This document shows, in pieces, positions 1 through 19,802 of a DNA stretch of 54,100 bases; the first letter of the stretch is position 1; every line of letters begins with the position of its first letter. The notes under the pieces are model-generated. The model had not been told where the DNA came from. It worked only from the letters and a program-made list of their open reading frames with translations, and made no database searches. Made by a program: the position numbers and the translations under genes. Source of the DNA: Anaeromyces robustus (taxonomy: Eukaryota > Neocallimastigomycota > Neocallimastigomycetes > Neocallimastigales > Neocallimastigaceae); NCBI GenBank assembly GCA_002104895.1, contig MCFG01000254.1, positions 47,501-101,600 on the forward strand, in the 5' to 3' direction.

Positions 1-2809
<2,809 letters not shown>

Positions 2810-3069
2810 TAATAAATATTTATAAAAAAAAAAAAAAAAATAAAGTTTTTTATTGTAAATAAAAATTACAATTACATCATACATTCATACATAATTATAA
2901 ATTGAAAATAAATGAACAAAAACTACTAGAATGTGATATATAATATATATCAATTTTTTGATTATTTATTTTTAAATGACTTTAACTATCAAATATAATA
3001 GTATAATAAATAATATATATATGTAATAAATAAATAAATAAATAATATATATAAATTAATTATATTAAA

Positions 3070-3103
<34 letters not shown>

Positions 3104-3239
3104 AAGCAAATAATTATACAAAAAAAAAAAAAAAAAAAAAGAACATTAATAATATAATATAAATAAATAAATAAAAATTAAAAATTAAAAAAAAAAAAAA
3201 AAAAAAAAAAAGAACATTAATAATATAAATAAAAATTAA

Positions 3240-3277
<38 letters not shown>

Positions 3278-3350
3278 ATAAAGAATAAAGAATAAAATTA
3301 AAAAAAAAAAAAAAAAAAAAAAGAACATTAATAATATAAATAAAAATTAA

Positions 3351-3388
<38 letters not shown>

Positions 3389-3540
3389 ATAAAGAATAAA
3401 GAATAAAATTAAAAAAAAAAAAAAAAAACGTTTTATTTGGGTTTTAATTAGTATTTAACATTATTTATACTTTTCATTGAATATTTAAATATATACTATA
3501 AATTATATTTTTAAAATTTATAATTAAATAAAAAATTTTA

Positions 3541-3579
<39 letters not shown>

Positions 3580-3920
3580 ATATTAATATATATATTAATA
3601 ATTATGGTTTTATTAGCAAAAAGAATTAACATAAAAATCATTATAAATTAAATAAGTTGAAAATTTTAATTAATTTAAAAAAAAAAAAAATTGTTATTTA
3701 TTCTGTATATATATGTACTATATTTAAAAATAGATGTTAAGAATTATTGGGGAGGAAATTAAATAATAAAATAAGAATAAAAGAAACGAAAATTAAATAA
3801 ATAATAATAATATAATAGAAAATAATCAATATAAAAAAAATTTACATAAGTTTTATTAATAAAACAAAAATAATATATTAATAAATAAATTAAAAAAAGA
3901 ATAATATAGCAATAAGAAAA
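2810..3920. other. Intergenic, VPS18 to PP2C
   Basis: No gene was seen. The space holds A homopolymers, a three-copy tandem array (separate entry) and a (AAAT)n run at about 3538-3582. Nothing resembling a TATA or initiator element can be told from the AT background. Confidence 0.7.
3120..3430 (+). repeat. Irregular tandem repeat with GAACATTAATAATATAA core
   Basis: The core begins at about 3141, 3212 and 3323. Each copy is followed by AAATTAAAAATTAAAA-type sequence and a 20-35 nt A run. The last two copies also carry a triplet of GAATAAA units, so they are longer duplicates of about 111 nt. Copy spacing is therefore about 71 and 111 nt. It lies in the intergenic space before the PP2C gene. 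Confidence 0.85.
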
Positions 3921-5023
3921 ATGAATGGACAATCCATGATTCAAAATTTAATTTTAAAATCAAATTGGAAATGTTTAAATAATACAATTAATTTAAATTC
4001 AAAGTTTAATAGAAATTTCATAAATCCTCTAAAATTTCAACAAAAAAATAATTTATTTATTCAAAAATTAAATACAAATTCTTTATTATTAAATAATAGT
4101 TATAGCAATAGCAATAATAATGATTTATTATGTATACCTTCCTATTCTTCTTTAAATATATCTAAAACATATTTATATCAATATAATAATATTTCAAAAA
4201 AATATTATTCAACTTCATCTAATAATAATAATAATAATGATAATAATAATAATAATAATGAAGAAATAAAGAGTAAAGAGCCTTCGAAAGCCAATGCTAA
4301 ACCAGAAAATTATACTACCAAGGATAATCGTAAGAAAGATAATAATAAAGATAATAAAAATAAAGGAAAAGGATATAGACCAAATCCAGTTATTTCTTTT
4401 GTATTTTTTATAGTAGGAGCATCTGCAGGTTCGTTTTTAGCACATACATTATTTGATATCTTAGATGAACTACGTCGTGCATACCGTGAAAATAAATTAT
4501 CTTCAGTTGGTGGTAATAAAGTATTAAAAGATGACGATGATTCTGATATTCCTAGCCCAAATGATCCAGAACTTACACCAGCTATGGTTACTCGATTTTT
4601 AAGAAAAAATGAATTTACAACTTTTTCAAATCAAGAAGAAAAAAGTAGAGAAATTCCTGAAGAAAACGAAACGACTAATGAAGATAATTCGAAATCTGTT
4701 AATCAAGAAACTAATACTTCAGTTATAGGGTATGTTAATTATTTTTTTTTTTTCTTTTAAAAAAAATATTAATAAATAAACAAATAATATATAAAATGTA
4801 AATATGTATAATAAATACTTATAATAAATAATAGTATATAATAAACAAATCTAAAAATTAATTTAATATAGTATAAATATACATAAATAAATTACAATAA
4901 ATGAATAAATAATGTTCATAAATATGAATATGTTTTTATATTTATATTTATATTTATGTTATAAATTTTATTAAATTTTATTATAATATAAAATATATTT
5001 TAATAATTAAGTATTAAATATAA

Positions 5024-5066
<43 letters not shown>

Positions 5067-5072
5067 ATATAA

Positions 5073-5147
<75 letters not shown>

Positions 5148-6784
5148 TTCTAACATAACATAACAATTTTTTAATATTTTATTTAAATATACAGTTATGA
5201 AAACAATTTCGTAAATTCTAATAATCCTATCGAAGATCAACATACTCAAGCATATTATAAAGATAAATTAATTTTTGGAGTTTACGATGGTCATTCAGGA
5301 ACTGAATGTGGTAAGGTTGTTGCAAGTCAACTTCATAATTATATAGCTAGTGCATTAGATAAAACAAAACTTCCAAAAATTCCAGAAAATCCTGATAATG
5401 ATAGTACTATAGATAATAAGAGAAAAATGAAAATTGAAGAAAGAATTAATAAAATGACAGAGGCTATTAAAAGAGCTTTTGTTAATCTTGATAAAGATAT
5501 TATTAATGGTAATGTTAATTTTACACCAAATGAAATTAATGATGAAAATGAAGAAGATATAGGAAAGATTTATACTTCACCTTTAGATGATGAAGAAATT
5601 GTTAAAAAACAAATGAAAACAGCATTATCAGGGGCTTGTGCATTAGTTGCTATAGTTGATAATGAAACTGATGACTTATATGTAGCATGTACTGGTGATA
5701 GTCGTGCAGTTCTTGGTCGTAAAATTAAAAATAATCAACTTAATGAAGGTGAAATCCTTGATAAAGATTATAAATACGAAGCTATACCATTATCAATAGA
5801 TCAAACTTTACGTAATGCAGATGAAGTTAAACGTATGGAAAAAGAACATCCAAATGAAAATGAAACTATGTTCATTAGAAATCGTGTACTAGGTGGATTA
5901 ATGCCAACTCGTACTTTTGGGTAAATATATAAAATATTTGTCATCATTAATTTAATTTAATTATTTATAATTAATATTATTTAATTAAATTTATACATTA
6001 TTTAATATATATATATAATTTATAATTTGAATTATATTTATTAATTAATTAATTATATATATATATATATAAAATAAATAAACTTATAATATTATATTAT
6101 TAAATAATAAAAAAAATAAATAAATAAATAAATTATAGTGATTCAAGATATAAATGGAGTAGTAAGGTTCAAAAATCAATTGTAACACCAAAATTTATAA
6201 ATCGTAGACCTTTACCATTCTATTATACTCCACCTTATATTACAGCTGAACCAGTAGTTACCTGTCATCCATTAACAGAAGAAGACCAATTTTTAGTTAT
6301 GGCAACCGATGGTATTTGGGATGAACTTTCTAATGAAGATGTTGTTAATTTGATTGCACAACATTTAGAAGAAAAAAATAAAAGTGAACCAAAAAGGAAA
6401 ATTAATGAAACTAAATATCCACCATCATTATTAATTGAAAAGAAAACAGCTGAAGAAATGAAGAGAGATAGGAATAATCTTATAATATCAGAAAGAAAGA
6501 TTCCAGCAATATTAAAGGATTCCAATGCAGCAACTCATGTTATTAGAAATGCATTAGGAGGTTCTGATGATAAATATATATCTGATCTTTTAACTATACC
6601 AAGTCCAAAATGTCGTAATTATCGTGATGATATGACAGTTACTATTATTTATTTCGATAAAGAAAAGAATAAACCACAAACAGAAAAATTAGATATTTCA
6701 AAACATTTCATTCAAGCCACTCCTAAATATTCATCAAAGAAAAATCTGTTAAATGAATGGGTCAAATATGCAAATAAAAATTAG
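3921..6784 (+). CDS. Organelle-targeted, membrane-anchored PP2C phosphatase (PDP/Ptc5-like)
   Basis: Three exons (3921-4729, 5195-5920, 6139-6784) encode 726 residues. The first 50 or so are rich in Asn, Lys and Arg and poor in acidic residues, like a mitochondrial or hydrogenosomal presequence. After an Asn/Lys-rich linker comes one hydrophobic segment, near residues 155-178 (PVISFVFFIVGASAGSFLAH). The PP2C catalytic domain then shows its metal-binding signatures in order: NPIEDQ, FGVYDGHSG, CTGDSRAVLG, MATDGIWDELSNEDVV and YRDDMTVTI. A PP2C with a presequence and membrane anchor resembles the PDP1/Ptc5 group, which dephosphorylates pyruvate dehydrogenase E1 alpha; Ptc7-like enzymes are an alternative. 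The catalytic residues look intact, so it should be active. Both introns are phase 2, and intron 1 carries two TTA runs (about 5029-5144). Confidence 0.88.
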
Positions 6785-6872
6785 TTTCCAAAAAAAATTT
6801 TTTTTTTTTTTTGTATATTGACAAAATTAATTTAAATGATAAACAAGTGAATAAATAAGAAAATTAAAAAAA

Positions 6873-6905
<33 letters not shown>

Positions 6906-8841
6906 TATAATAATAATAATAATAAAATAAAATAAAACAAAATAAAATAAAAAATAAAAAAAAATAAAAATAAAATAAAAAATAAAATATATATATATAT
7001 ATAAATATAAGCATATATTTATAAATAAATGAATATTCTTATATTAATCATTTAAATAAATATTTAATAAATAAAAAATTGTAAAAAAAAAAAAATTAAT
7101 AATAAATAAATAATAATAAAAAAATAAAATAATAAATAATACAAAATATTATGATTAATTTATATAATAAAATTGTTATTATAATAATGATTTTAATATT
7201 TAACTATATATAACAAAATTGTTATTATAGTAATGATTTTAATATTTAGCTTTATTTATAAAATAAAAAATAACGTTATAAGGAATTCTTTCTATTTTTT
7301 TTTTATACATATTCATTTTAAAAAATGAAAAAAAAAAAAAAAAAAAAGATATAAATTTATAATTGATGTAATTTATCCACGTTTAATCTGGAAGATTATT
7401 AGAATGAAATTAAATTCAGAAAACCTTTTTTTTTTTTTTCAATAAATAAAATAATAAACAAAAAAGAATAGTTTATAAACTCTTTAAATTATAATAAATA
7501 GATATTTGTTTATTAAGCGGAAATTTCATTTTATTATTTAGAAATTAAGATTTAGATAAAAATAAAAAGAAATATAGTCGAATTATAATGTTTTTCCTTT
7601 GAAAAAAATATTCAATTTGCACCATTTTTCAACAGAAAATATATTTATGAGAATAATAAATAATTTAATTGGTTGGACAAACCAAACTATGATTATTAAC
7701 TTTAATAAATAACTGTAAAAATTTTAATGATTTTATAAAATAACTACCAAAACAAAAATGAAAAAATAATAATAATAATAAATAATAATCAATTAATTAT
7801 GGAATTATTAAGTATAAAAAGTAAAATAAGAATTAAAATAAGTAAAATAAGAGATAAATAAGAAGAAATGATGAAGAAATATGTATAATAGAAAAGAATT
7901 ACAATGTCTACAAAGTTCAAGGAACGATATTTTTCAATGAGATTTAGTTAATTTATTTTTTTTTATATTATTTTTTACACTTATTAAAAATTTAATTTAT
8001 TATAAAATTATGAAATTATAGAATAATAAAAAAAATTATCAATATAATTAGAAAGAATAATATTTCAAAAAAAAAAATTAATAAATAGATATATAATAAA
8101 TAAAAATATAAAATATTAAAATAATATATGAAATTTAAAAAAAAAAAAAAAAAGACTATATTTTTCATTTTACTTCTCTTTGTATATCAATACAAATATA
8201 AATATTAATGATATTCTTTTAATTTCTAATAATGAATTCTTTTTTTATTGTTTTAAAATAGAAACTATTCAAAGTATTATAAGTAAATTTTATTATATTA
8301 AAATAAAAGTTTAAAAAGAAAAAGATTAGCTTTTTTTTTTATTTAAATTGATAATATATTATTATTATCAATATGATATACTATTTTTCTTAAAATTATT
8401 AATATTTTATTTAAAAATAAATAATATATACTTTACTTTTTTTAATAATCATTTTAAGAGATGAAGCTGACGCTTTAGCAGATAGAAAATTTATTATATC
8501 TAATGGTAATATATGTTGTTTAAGGAAATAGTCTTTTCCTAAAAAATACTTATAATATAAGTTATTTGTATGTTTTGTATTTAAAAAAAAAATAAATAAA
8601 TGCAAAATATAAAATACTGTATTGTTATAAAATTATTTTGATATTGTTATTGCTAAAGAAAAAATTAACCAAATAAAATAAATATTTAAAAAATATATTC
8701 CAAATATAAAAGTTATTGAAATTCATATAATGAATGATAAAAATCTTTACATTAGAAAGAATTATCTTGGTGGATTTGTGTTTTTTTTTTCTTTCTTATT
8801 AAATTATTTAAAAACTATATATTTGTAAAGAAAAAATTGAA

Positions 8842-8874
<33 letters not shown>

Positions 8875-9059
8875 AAATGAAATTATAAAGTCTTAAATTT
8901 TTATTTTTATATAATTTAAAATTTTATATTTTATTATTTATATAATATATTTATAGAACTATACATGTTTATTAAAAATTTATATATATATATTAACAAA
9001 ATTAATTGTTTTAGAAAAATATTTAATATAGTAATAATTTTTTTTTAATTTTTATTAAA
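6785..9059. other. 2.3 kb intergenic, no gene recognised
   Basis: The 3' ends of the PP2C gene (+) and Abi (-) face each other across this space. It is AT-rich with A and T homopolymers. A 27-nt phrase containing ACAAAATTGTTATTATA occurs twice around 7168-7240. A small less AT-biased patch near 8450-8530 has no start codon or splice context. No tRNA-like or coding structure was seen. Confidence 0.6.
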
Positions 9060-12257
<3,198 letters not shown>

Positions 12258-13124
12258 TTTGAAATATTGGAATTATAGAGGAAAAAATTAAAAAAAAAAA
12301 TGATATATTAATTAAAAACTTTTCTTTAATTCTATAATTATATATATATATGTATTTTAATAGTAAAATTTTATTATTTTTTTTTTCATTTTTTCATTAT
12401 TATAAGCATTATTATTATTTTTTCTTTTATTAAAATAAATAAAATAATAATAATAATAATCTAAAATAAAGATAATAATTATTGATGATTATAAAAATAA
12501 AAATTAAATATTTTATTATTAAATTTAAATATACATAAATATTTATATATATAAATAAACTTTTAGATTTATGACAAAATAGAATTCAATTTAGAAAAAA
12601 ATTATAAATGATATATATCAGTTTTACTTTGGTTTAAATAAAATAAGTTTAACTTTAAATATCTAAAAAGTCCGATAATTTTAAATAATAATAGTAACTA
12701 GATCCATAATATTATTGTATTAATATAATATTAATAATAAATATATAATAAATATAATTAAAATAAATTTAATTAACAAATAAAATATAATATAAAGATA
12801 TTCTTTTAAATGATAATTTTTTAATATCTTTTTTATTTAAAATATATAAAAATCATTGGTTTGTAATAATTTTTTACATTATAAAATATTTATATGCATT
12901 TTTTATTTAATTTATACTAAGCATTTATAAAAAATTTCAAATATTTATAAACTTTTTTTTATTGTATTATTTTATATATAATTACAATTATAATAATTTT
13001 TTTATAATTAAATTACACTATATTCTAAATTATCGCCGTTAATATTATTACTACTACATTATGTTTTTATAAATATTATTATCATATTTATTATTGTAAT
13101 TGTAATTATTATTATTATTATTAC

Positions 13125-13165
<41 letters not shown>

Positions 13166-13289
13166 ATTATAATTTTTTAATTATTATTATTTTTTAATTA
13201 TTATTTTTATTACTATTATAATAATTATTATTACAAATATATCATACCAATATATAAATATTAATTATTTTACGATAATGCTAATTAAT
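12258..13289. other. Intergenic, Abi 5' side
   Basis: About 1.0 kb between the Abi start and the 3' end of the Kre9-like gene, both on the minus strand. AT-rich with a TTA run at about 13105-13162. It must hold the Abi promoter, but no motif stands out. Confidence 0.6.
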
Positions 13290-15287
13290 TTATGGTATAA
13301 CTTCAATAATTGGTGAAGTTTGGTCAATAATAGATTCATTTTTATTTTCATCAACTTTTACTAGTTGAATAATATAATAACCAATTTTTGTTTTATTGGG
13401 TACAGTCCAAATAATTTGACTATCATCTAAATTTTTAATATCTTTTATTTTAATAATATAACTTTCTTCATTATTCTTTCTCTTTGACATTGAAAATTGA
13501 TTTATAAATGTATTTTCAGTATTATCAATGACATTACCCATATCAACAAATGCTAATCTTAAATATGACGTAGGAATATCATCTTTGATATATCTTTTAA
13601 TATTTAAAGATATATTAACGGTTTCCTATATATAATATATATATATATATATATACATAAATTAAAATAAATTATTAATATTGAATATTAAAAAATATAA
13701 ACTGTATATATTTATATTACATATATATAATTGATTTTATTAATTTTACATTAATTTTCCATGTAGTTGGAGTATATGGAGAAATAATTTGAATTTCTTT
13801 ATTAAAGTTAGTTATTTCAAGATTATCATCAACAACAATAAATAAAGATGACATTTCAAGAACACCAGATACAAATGAAGCTTTAAAGAAATATTCTTTA
13901 CCAGGAGAAACACCTCTAATCTTTTTTAAATTAACTTTATAATATCCATTAGAAGCTTGAACTTCTGGATGAATTAAATATTCAGAAATTGTAACAATAT
14001 TATTCTTTGAAATTAATTCACAAATAGAAAGTTTAAATGTTGTACTGAATTCTGTAAATAAAAGTGGATTCCATGTAACTAGTGAATCATCATTAATTCT
14101 CCATTCCACTATAAATTAATAAAATATTATTTTATAATATTAGTAAGAATTCTATTAACAAAAATATTTAATAAAAATCATAATATATACATTTTTATAC
14201 TTACTTGGAGCATATGGATAAGTAAACTTCAATAATCTTGGATAATAACTTTTATCATTAGCACTTATAGAAAGTATAATTATTTCCGGAGAAAATCCAA
14301 GGAATGAACCATTATTTGATAATCTAAATTCTAATTTATAATGTCCAGAAGATACAGTATAATTTATATTCCATTTATATTTTTTCATGCTAATATTAAC
14401 GTTTTTAGCAATGATTATTTCTTCATCAGAACTTGTTACACTTTTAAGAACTATATCCATTTTTTCATCATTTAACTCCTTAGAAATATCCCATGTTAAT
14501 TCTTGAATACTCTTTATATAATTATTATTATTATTATTTATTAAATACGCATATTAATATATTAGTATTATATAATGTATATTAATTATAATATTTATAA
14601 AAAAATAATAATTATTATAATATAATTCTAATAATATATATACATCAGATGCTAAAGCAAATGATTGATATGGATAAATAAGTTTAAAATTACTAATATC
14701 TATATTTGATAAATCTGAACGCTTTTGTCTTGAAATATTTGTATTTGACTTGTCAATTAATAAAGAAAAATTATTAACAGATTTTTGAAGTGCTGAAATT
14801 GATCTTTTGTATTGTTGATGAGCATAAAGTTTATATCCTGAAAAACTGTTATTTTCAACAACAACTAAGAAAATTGATACTAAAGAAAAAAAAATTCAGA
14901 TGATAAAATAAAAAATTCATACATATATATTTATATAAAATATTCATTGTTTAGTTATTATTTAATATTTAAAACTTATTAATATTAATCACATATAATA
15001 TATAATATTAAAATCATTAAAATTAATTACAAATAACAAAGAAAAATGACAATGAAAAAGCAATTGACCATTTTTGAAGATATACCTTATTTTGCTTTTA
15101 TTATTTTATTATTAAATATTTATTAATATAACTTTTTTATCGCTTAAATAAAATTTTAATAATATCAAATAAAATAAATAAATATAATTACTTCTTTCAT
15201 TTCTTTATTAACTTGTAGTTGAACATTAGAACTTTTTGTTGTACAAACACTATTTCCATTACTTTGTTTTAAGTTTTTATTTACCAT
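13290..15287 (-). CDS. Type II membrane protein with three Kre9/Knh1-like domains
   Basis: Six exons in coding order (15287-15192, 15085-15031, 14879-14644, 14511-14205, 14108-13750, 13625-13290) give 462 residues. A short polar N-terminus is followed by one hydrophobic segment at about 38-58 (WSIAFSLSFFFVILSIFLVV), best read as a signal-anchor. A linker has dibasic sites KR at 75-76 and RQKR at 101-104. Three related units follow, each opening with a PY motif: KLIYPYQSFAL, KFTYPYAPMEW and IISPYTPTTWKINE. Each contains hydrophobic strands; the last has WTVPNKTKIGYYIIQLVKV, the hallmark of the Ser-Thr-rich/Kre9-Knh1 family seen in fungal wall proteins. The RQKR motif resembles a Kex2/furin site that could free the ectodomain. 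No GPI signal is seen at the C-terminus. Function is unknown; a role in the wall or at the cell surface is inferred from the family. Confidence 0.8.
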
Positions 15288-15603
15288 TTTGAATTTTATT
15301 AAATTATAATATTTAAAAAAATAAATATATATATGACTTTTTTCTTTCTATATTCTATCTTTTTTAAACAAATGACAGTAAAATACTACCTTTTTTATTT
15401 TGACATTTATAAAAAATAATAAAATGAAATACATTTATTATTAATATAATTAATTAAAGAAAAGTTCATTATTATAAATTTTAAAAATCTTAAATTTTAA
15501 TTTATAAACTGAAAATTTTAAATCATATCATTTAAATTTATTAAATTAAATAATTGACATTTTTAAAAACATAATATAAACTTAAAGATTAGTATACAGT
15601 ATA

Positions 15604-15886
<283 letters not shown>

Positions 15887-16008
15887 GCTATTGTTATTGT
15901 TGCTTTATCATATTATATTTATAAAATATTTGAATAATTGTTTTTTTAAAAATGTTATTATGTAACGTATTACAATACTACCATAAAATTATTTATTTAA
16001 TTATTTAT

Positions 16009-16185
<177 letters not shown>

Positions 16186-17059
16186 AAAAATATCAAATAT
16201 TTAATAAATATTTAATATATGTAAAATATAATTAAACTAATTAAATTATTATACATAGATTATGTAAATTTGTGTTCTTGTTTAATATAAAAAAATATTC
16301 AAATTTTAGTTTTTTTTTATTGAAGATTTTTTTTTTAAAAAAAAAAACTATAATAAAATAAAAAATTAAACAAAATATTAATTTTTTTCAAACAATTTTT
16401 TTAAATTCATAAATATTTTTTGTATAATTACATTAAATCAATAAATATTTAATCATTTAATTATACTTTTCATAAATATTAATATTTATCGTATATACTC
16501 AAAACTTGATGAAAAATTAATTTATTTATGTAGTTTTATTTTTATTTTCTTTTTCTTAATTTTTTTTTTCTTTTTTGGTTAGAAATCTAATTATTTAGGT
16601 AAAATATTATATAAATAATACATTAACATGTTTGTAAATGAACTTATTAATTTTTTATATAAATAATACATTTAACATATAAGTAAATAAATAAATGAAC
16701 TGAAATATTTTTTTTTATCATTTTCTACTTTTACTAATTATTATTCTCTTTATATTCATATATTTCAATTTTAATATCATCACTTTATATTTGATAATTA
16801 AATATTTCATTTAATATCATATTTTTATTATTAACAACACAACCGAATTTCTTAAATCTTATATTTATAACATATAAAATCTGATTTTAAAAATAATTTT
16901 AAAATAAAATAATTATATATATTCTATTATACTTTAAATTTATAATTAATAAACTATTAATAATTTAGCACATAATATACACATAAATTATAAACAATAT
17001 AAAAAATAAGTAAATAATAAATAATATCTTATGAAAATTTAAATTTAAAAAAAATTGTC

Positions 17060-18960
17060 ATGGAAAATACTGAAATAATAAGTCAAAAAAATAAAACAAG
17101 TGAAATTAATGAAAATAAAACTAAAGAAAATGTAAATAATAACACATATACACAAAATAAAACAAATAATTCTTCGAAAAAATCATATCCAAGTGGTAAT
17201 ATAAAAGTTTTGTCAAAAACTAAATCAAATGATAGTAGTTCTAATAATGGTAAAGATTGAATAAATAATATTTTTCATTCAAATAATAAATATAATAAAT
17301 ACTTATTAAAATTTTACTTACTTGATATAATTAAACAATAATAATAAAAATAAGAAAAACAAAAAACTGTTACAGCAGACTTAACAAATAAATCATCTAT
17401 TAGATCATATAGCAGCGTAGTTGGAAATAATTCAAATGATTCAAGTAGAATTGTTATTAAAGCATCTGTCACATCAAATGAAAACTCAAATTTAGATAAG
17501 AAACAAGATCAAGATGAAATAGAAGAAATTGATCCTTTTATTCTTGAACGTTTAGAAGATGATAATGATAGAATGTTTATATTAAGATTAGAATATGAAA
17601 TGACAAATTTATTAAAAAATAAAAAGTAATTTAAATCATAAATCATTAAATTTTAGATTTTAGATTTTATTATAAATTGAATCTTTTTAACGGTTAAATA
17701 ATTTTAATTTCATTTTTTATACATCTAGAGATTCAATAGAGTATCCAAACATGAATTCATATCAACGATTAATTATACATAAAATTGCAAATTATTTCAA
17801 ATTATGTCATATAAATGATAGAAATAATAGTTCTGTAATAGTAATAAAAACTATGGCATCTAGAATGTACATATTATTCATATATATTCTTATTTATATT
17901 ACATATTTATATATACTTAAAATAATTATTAATTTTATTATAAATTTTAATTAATTATATGTTTATATTAAATTTAATAAAAAATAAAATTTTATATGGT
18001 TAATAAAGACCAAAAAATCAATTCATTGATATTATAGCAAAACCAGATGATACAAATCCTTCTGATACAGGAAATTCAGAAATAAAAATTATGAAAAGAA
18101 ATAATAAAAAACCTAATAAAATTGAAAACAATAAAAAAGTAACAGATACAAAAAAGAAAGCAAGTGATAATGATTTAAAGAAAACAAATATTTCATTAGA
18201 AGAACGTAAATTAGCTTATGATTTGGCTAGAGCAAGAATATTTGATGAATTAAATCAAACTTCAAATAATAATTCAAAAGAAAATAATCCAAATCCAAAA
18301 GAAAATAAACAAAATATAACAAAAAGAGTAGATATAGAAGAAGAAGATGATAAAGATGTTTATAATAGATCGAATTATGTAATTAAACAGCAAATAACAC
18401 AAGCACCTGACTTTAATAATTTTCAATATTTTAATCAATCACCAAATTTAATATCGCAAACAAAATTTCAACAATCACCTTATCAAAGGAAATTCCAAAA
18501 ACCTATGGCTAATAATCCTAAAATGAATATTAACCCACAAATGCAACAAAATCCATTTATTAGACAAACTCCATTAATGCATCAGCAAATACAGTCAAAT
18601 AATATGATGAATAATAATAATTTATCTTATATACCTATGCTTAATAATAATAGCAGTAATAGTAATAATAACAGTAATAGTCATTCATATAGTAATATGA
18701 GAAATTATTCAAATTATAATACCTATAATATGAATAATTCAGGAAATTTCTCAACTAATGACAATTCACTTTTATCAAATACATTAGTATCAAATAAAAA
18801 TAATCCTTTAACAAATATTTATTCAAATAATAATAACTATCAAGATTTTTCAAATTCACAACCACTCTCTGTAAAAGATAATAATTCATCAAGTTATAAT
18901 AATTCTCCTTTATCATTCCAAAATGATAAAAAGCCATTTTTTAATAATAATCATTTCTCA

Positions 18961-19011
<51 letters not shown>

Positions 19012-19802
19012 TGGTATTCAGATAAAGACTTTAATTTCAAAAATGGTAATAAAATAAATTAATTTTTGAATAAATAAAAATAATAATATAATATATTTAT
19101 ATAAAATAATTAAATATGAAAATTTCTATTTTATATATAATAATAATAATAATTTTGCAATTATAACTTATAATATAAAATAATATAATATAATAAAATA
19201 TAATATTCATAGATTATAATATTTTTAATAATAAAGATAATTTTGATAATAAAAATATTTCTTCATTCCAAACACAATCATCATCAATGTATAATAATAC
19301 ATTAAATTCACCTCTTTCACCTGATTATAAAAAAACAGTTGGTTTGAAATTAGATAATAATCCATTAGATAATACTAAAAATAGTGTTTCATTTTCAAAA
19401 TTAAATCCAAATAGTAAATCATTTATTCCAAGTGGTAAGTATTATATATATAAATGTGTGTGTGAAAGAATACTTTTCACTTATTAGCATATTATATATT
19501 ATATATATAATAAAGGTAAAGGTAATAGACTATCTTTAAATGAATCATCTGTCTCTACTTTGAATAGTACTTTAAATGTTAATGTACCTGAATTCAAACC
19601 ATTTAATGGTAGAATGTCACCAACATCAACATCATCATTCACAGATAATAATAATAATTTATTTAATAATCAAGCAAAACGAAATTCTGATACTGGAAAT
19701 AATAATTTTTATTATGGAATGTCATCTAATAATAATCCACCATTTACGAATTATTCTAATTTTAATTCAAATAACCAAAACAAGTCAAAATTCTTTAATT
19801 GA
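17060..19802 (+). CDS. R3H-SUZ domain RNA-binding protein
   Basis: Six exons (17060-17249, 17376-17625, 17729-17866, 18009-19045, 19213-19434, 19516-19802) encode 707 residues. The N-terminal 140 or so are polar and Asn/Ser-rich. An R3H domain follows, about residues 115-195, with LEYEMTNLLKN, YQRLIIHKIANYFKLCH and the strand VIVIKTMASRI. A SUZ motif follows: EIKIMKRN, then LEERKLAYDLARARIFDEL. The remainder is an Asn/Ser/Gln-rich tail with poly-Asn from an AAT run near 18960-19010. R3H binds single-stranded nucleic acid, and R3H-SUZ pairs occur in cytoplasmic mRNA regulators (R3HDM/encore group). Prion-like tails of this kind are common in granule proteins; that is inference. The acceptor at 17376 was chosen for its CTGTTACAG context and phase; an upstream AAG at about 17354 is an alternative. 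Confidence 0.85.

Noticed and set aside
8411-8605. Short open frames around a less AT-biased patch, including RDEADALADRKF on the plus strand
   Set aside because: The stretch is too short and has no start codon. The faint resemblance to RNase H or integrase ends is not enough to call a relic.
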